Shown in pieces: positions 7,436-8,086 of a stretch of 8,086 nucleotides of DNA (the first letter of the stretch is position 1; each line of letters begins with the position of its first letter). This stretch comes from JAJRRH01 sp047638815 (GTDB lineage Bacteria; Bacteroidota; Bacteroidia; Flavobacteriales_D; JABDKJ01). The DNA lies in NCBI GenBank assembly GCA_047638815.1, contig JBLIMR010000079.1:1-8086 (forward strand), in the 5' to 3' direction. The notes below the pieces were generated by a model. It did no database searches and was not told the origin of the DNA. It worked only from the letters and a program-made list of their open reading frames with translations. Position numbers and translations under genes: made by a program.

Positions 7436-8086
7436 TTAACTCGCTTTTGTATTGGTTGTATTTAGTTTTGTTCGTTGCGGATTGGAATAACAGGTTGCTC
7501 TTTCGTCTCTGCAAAATGCAAAAAGAGTAATTCCAAGTTCTTTAGCATAATCTACAGCTAAAGATGAAGGAGCAGAAACTGCTGCTAAAAATGGAATTCG
7601 TGCTTTAAAACATTTAATGACTATTTCGTAAGAAATTCTGCCACTAACTGTTATAATTTTCGCGTCATTAAGTTGTTTGTCATTAATTAATTTCCCAACT
7701 ATTTTGTCAACTGCGTTATGTCTTCCAATGTCTTCCATTGCGCATAACAAATCTCCTTTTAAAGTAAATGCGGCTGCTGCATGTGTGCCTCCAGATTTTC
7801 TGAAATCAAACTGAAAAGCATTCATTTTACTAAACATATTATGAATTAGTCCAATATCAATCTTGTCATTATCGTCAATGGTTTTTCCTATAAATGCTAA
7901 GTCTCCAAGTTCTGTTTTTCCGCAAATTCCGCAGGAAGACACAGACAGTAAACTTCTGCTATTTGAATAACCTTCGCCTAATTCTTTCTCAGGAATATTA
8001 ACATTAACAATCGTTACAATGCCTTTTTCATTTTCCTTTTTCAATGAAACTTCAGGAATTAAATCAATATTATTGATAACGCCTTC
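7436..8086 (-). CDS. fdhD: Formate dehydrogenase accessory sulfurtransferase FdhD, 5' partial
   Basis: FdhD moves sulfur from a cysteine desulfurase (IscS in E. coli) to the bis-MGD cofactor, which is needed for an active formate dehydrogenase. The frame stays open from the TAA at 7436-7438 to the window edge, 216 codons. A TTG at 8042-8044 could be read as a start, but the codons before it continue in frame (E-G-V-I at the very edge matches the family's conserved E-G-I-I stretch). About 60 or more N-terminal residues therefore lie outside the window, which fits the family length of about 260-280 aa. Numbering from the TTG, the essential C-x-x-C is C38-G-I-C41 (codons at 7931-7933 and 7922-7924). 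Other family motifs are G-G-T-H-A-A-A (85-91), E-D-I-G-R-H-N-A-V-D-K (104-114), S-G-R-I-S-Y-E (134-140) and S-A-P-S-S-L-A-V (157-164). It is the first visible gene of the operon and ends 6 nt before the NuoEF-like gene, so accessory factor and enzyme should be made together. Confidence 0.95.
   Translation of the reverse strand, partial: EGVINNIDLIPEVSLKKENEKGIVTIVNVNIPEKELGEGYSNSRSLLSVSSCGICGKTELGDLAFIGKTIDDNDKIDIGLIHNMFSKMNAFQFDFRKSGGTHAAAAFTLKGDLLCAMEDIGRHNAVDKIVGKLINDKQLNDAKIITVSGRISYEIVIKCFKARIPFLAAVSAPSSLAVDYAKELGITLFAFCRDERATCYSNPQRTKLNTTNTKAS

Noticed and set aside
1..8086. CRISPR array, tRNA, rRNA, insertion sequence or phage remnants
   Set aside because: Coding sequence fills nearly the whole window. 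No direct-repeat/spacer pattern, transposase motif, terminal inverted repeats or cloverleaf was seen.

Overview
The window is A+T-rich, with A-rich and mostly Shine-Dalgarno-less gene starts. The proteins look like those of a marine or soil member of the Bacteroidota, most likely a flavobacterium. This assignment is inferred from protein style and base composition; there is no marker gene in the window. It holds four protein-coding genes in two convergent blocks, with almost no non-coding DNA. The first and last genes run off the window ends.

Left block (+ strand, 1-3003): the 3' part of a large sortilin/VPS10-like, BNR/Asp-box beta-propeller protein. Ten Asp-box motifs are visible, followed by an Ig-like domain and a helical C-terminal tail. 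Its start and any signal peptide lie left of the window. A strong GNRA-loop hairpin at 3010-3042 separates it from the right block and probably ends transcription from both sides.

Right block (- strand, 8086 down to 3041): a tight three-gene operon read fdhD -> fused NuoE/NuoF-like subunit -> catalytic subunit. Both gene junctions are exactly 6 nt. The catalytic protein (909 aa) is a Cys-type molybdenum/tungsten formate dehydrogenase with a NuoG-like N-terminus carrying one [2Fe-2S] and three [4Fe-4S] sites, plus the [4Fe-4S] site of the bis-MGD domain. The 550-aa partner joins a thioredoxin-like [2Fe-2S] (NuoE/FdsG) domain to an FMN/NAD(H)/[4Fe-4S] (NuoF/FdsB) domain. Together they give the cofactor set of a soluble, cytoplasmic NAD-dependent formate dehydrogenase of the FdsABG type, with FdsG and FdsB in one chain. 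FdhD is the sulfurtransferase that activates the Mo cofactor of such enzymes. The expected chain is formate -> Mo -> Fe-S wire -> FMN -> NAD+, so the operon likely lets a heterotroph draw NADH from formate; the reverse reaction (CO2 reduction) is possible in this family.

I see no CRISPR array, tRNA, rRNA, insertion sequence or wholly unknown system here. The points most worth a second look are the subunit fusion, the minimal three-gene layout without a small delta subunit on the downstream side, and the partial beta-propeller protein.
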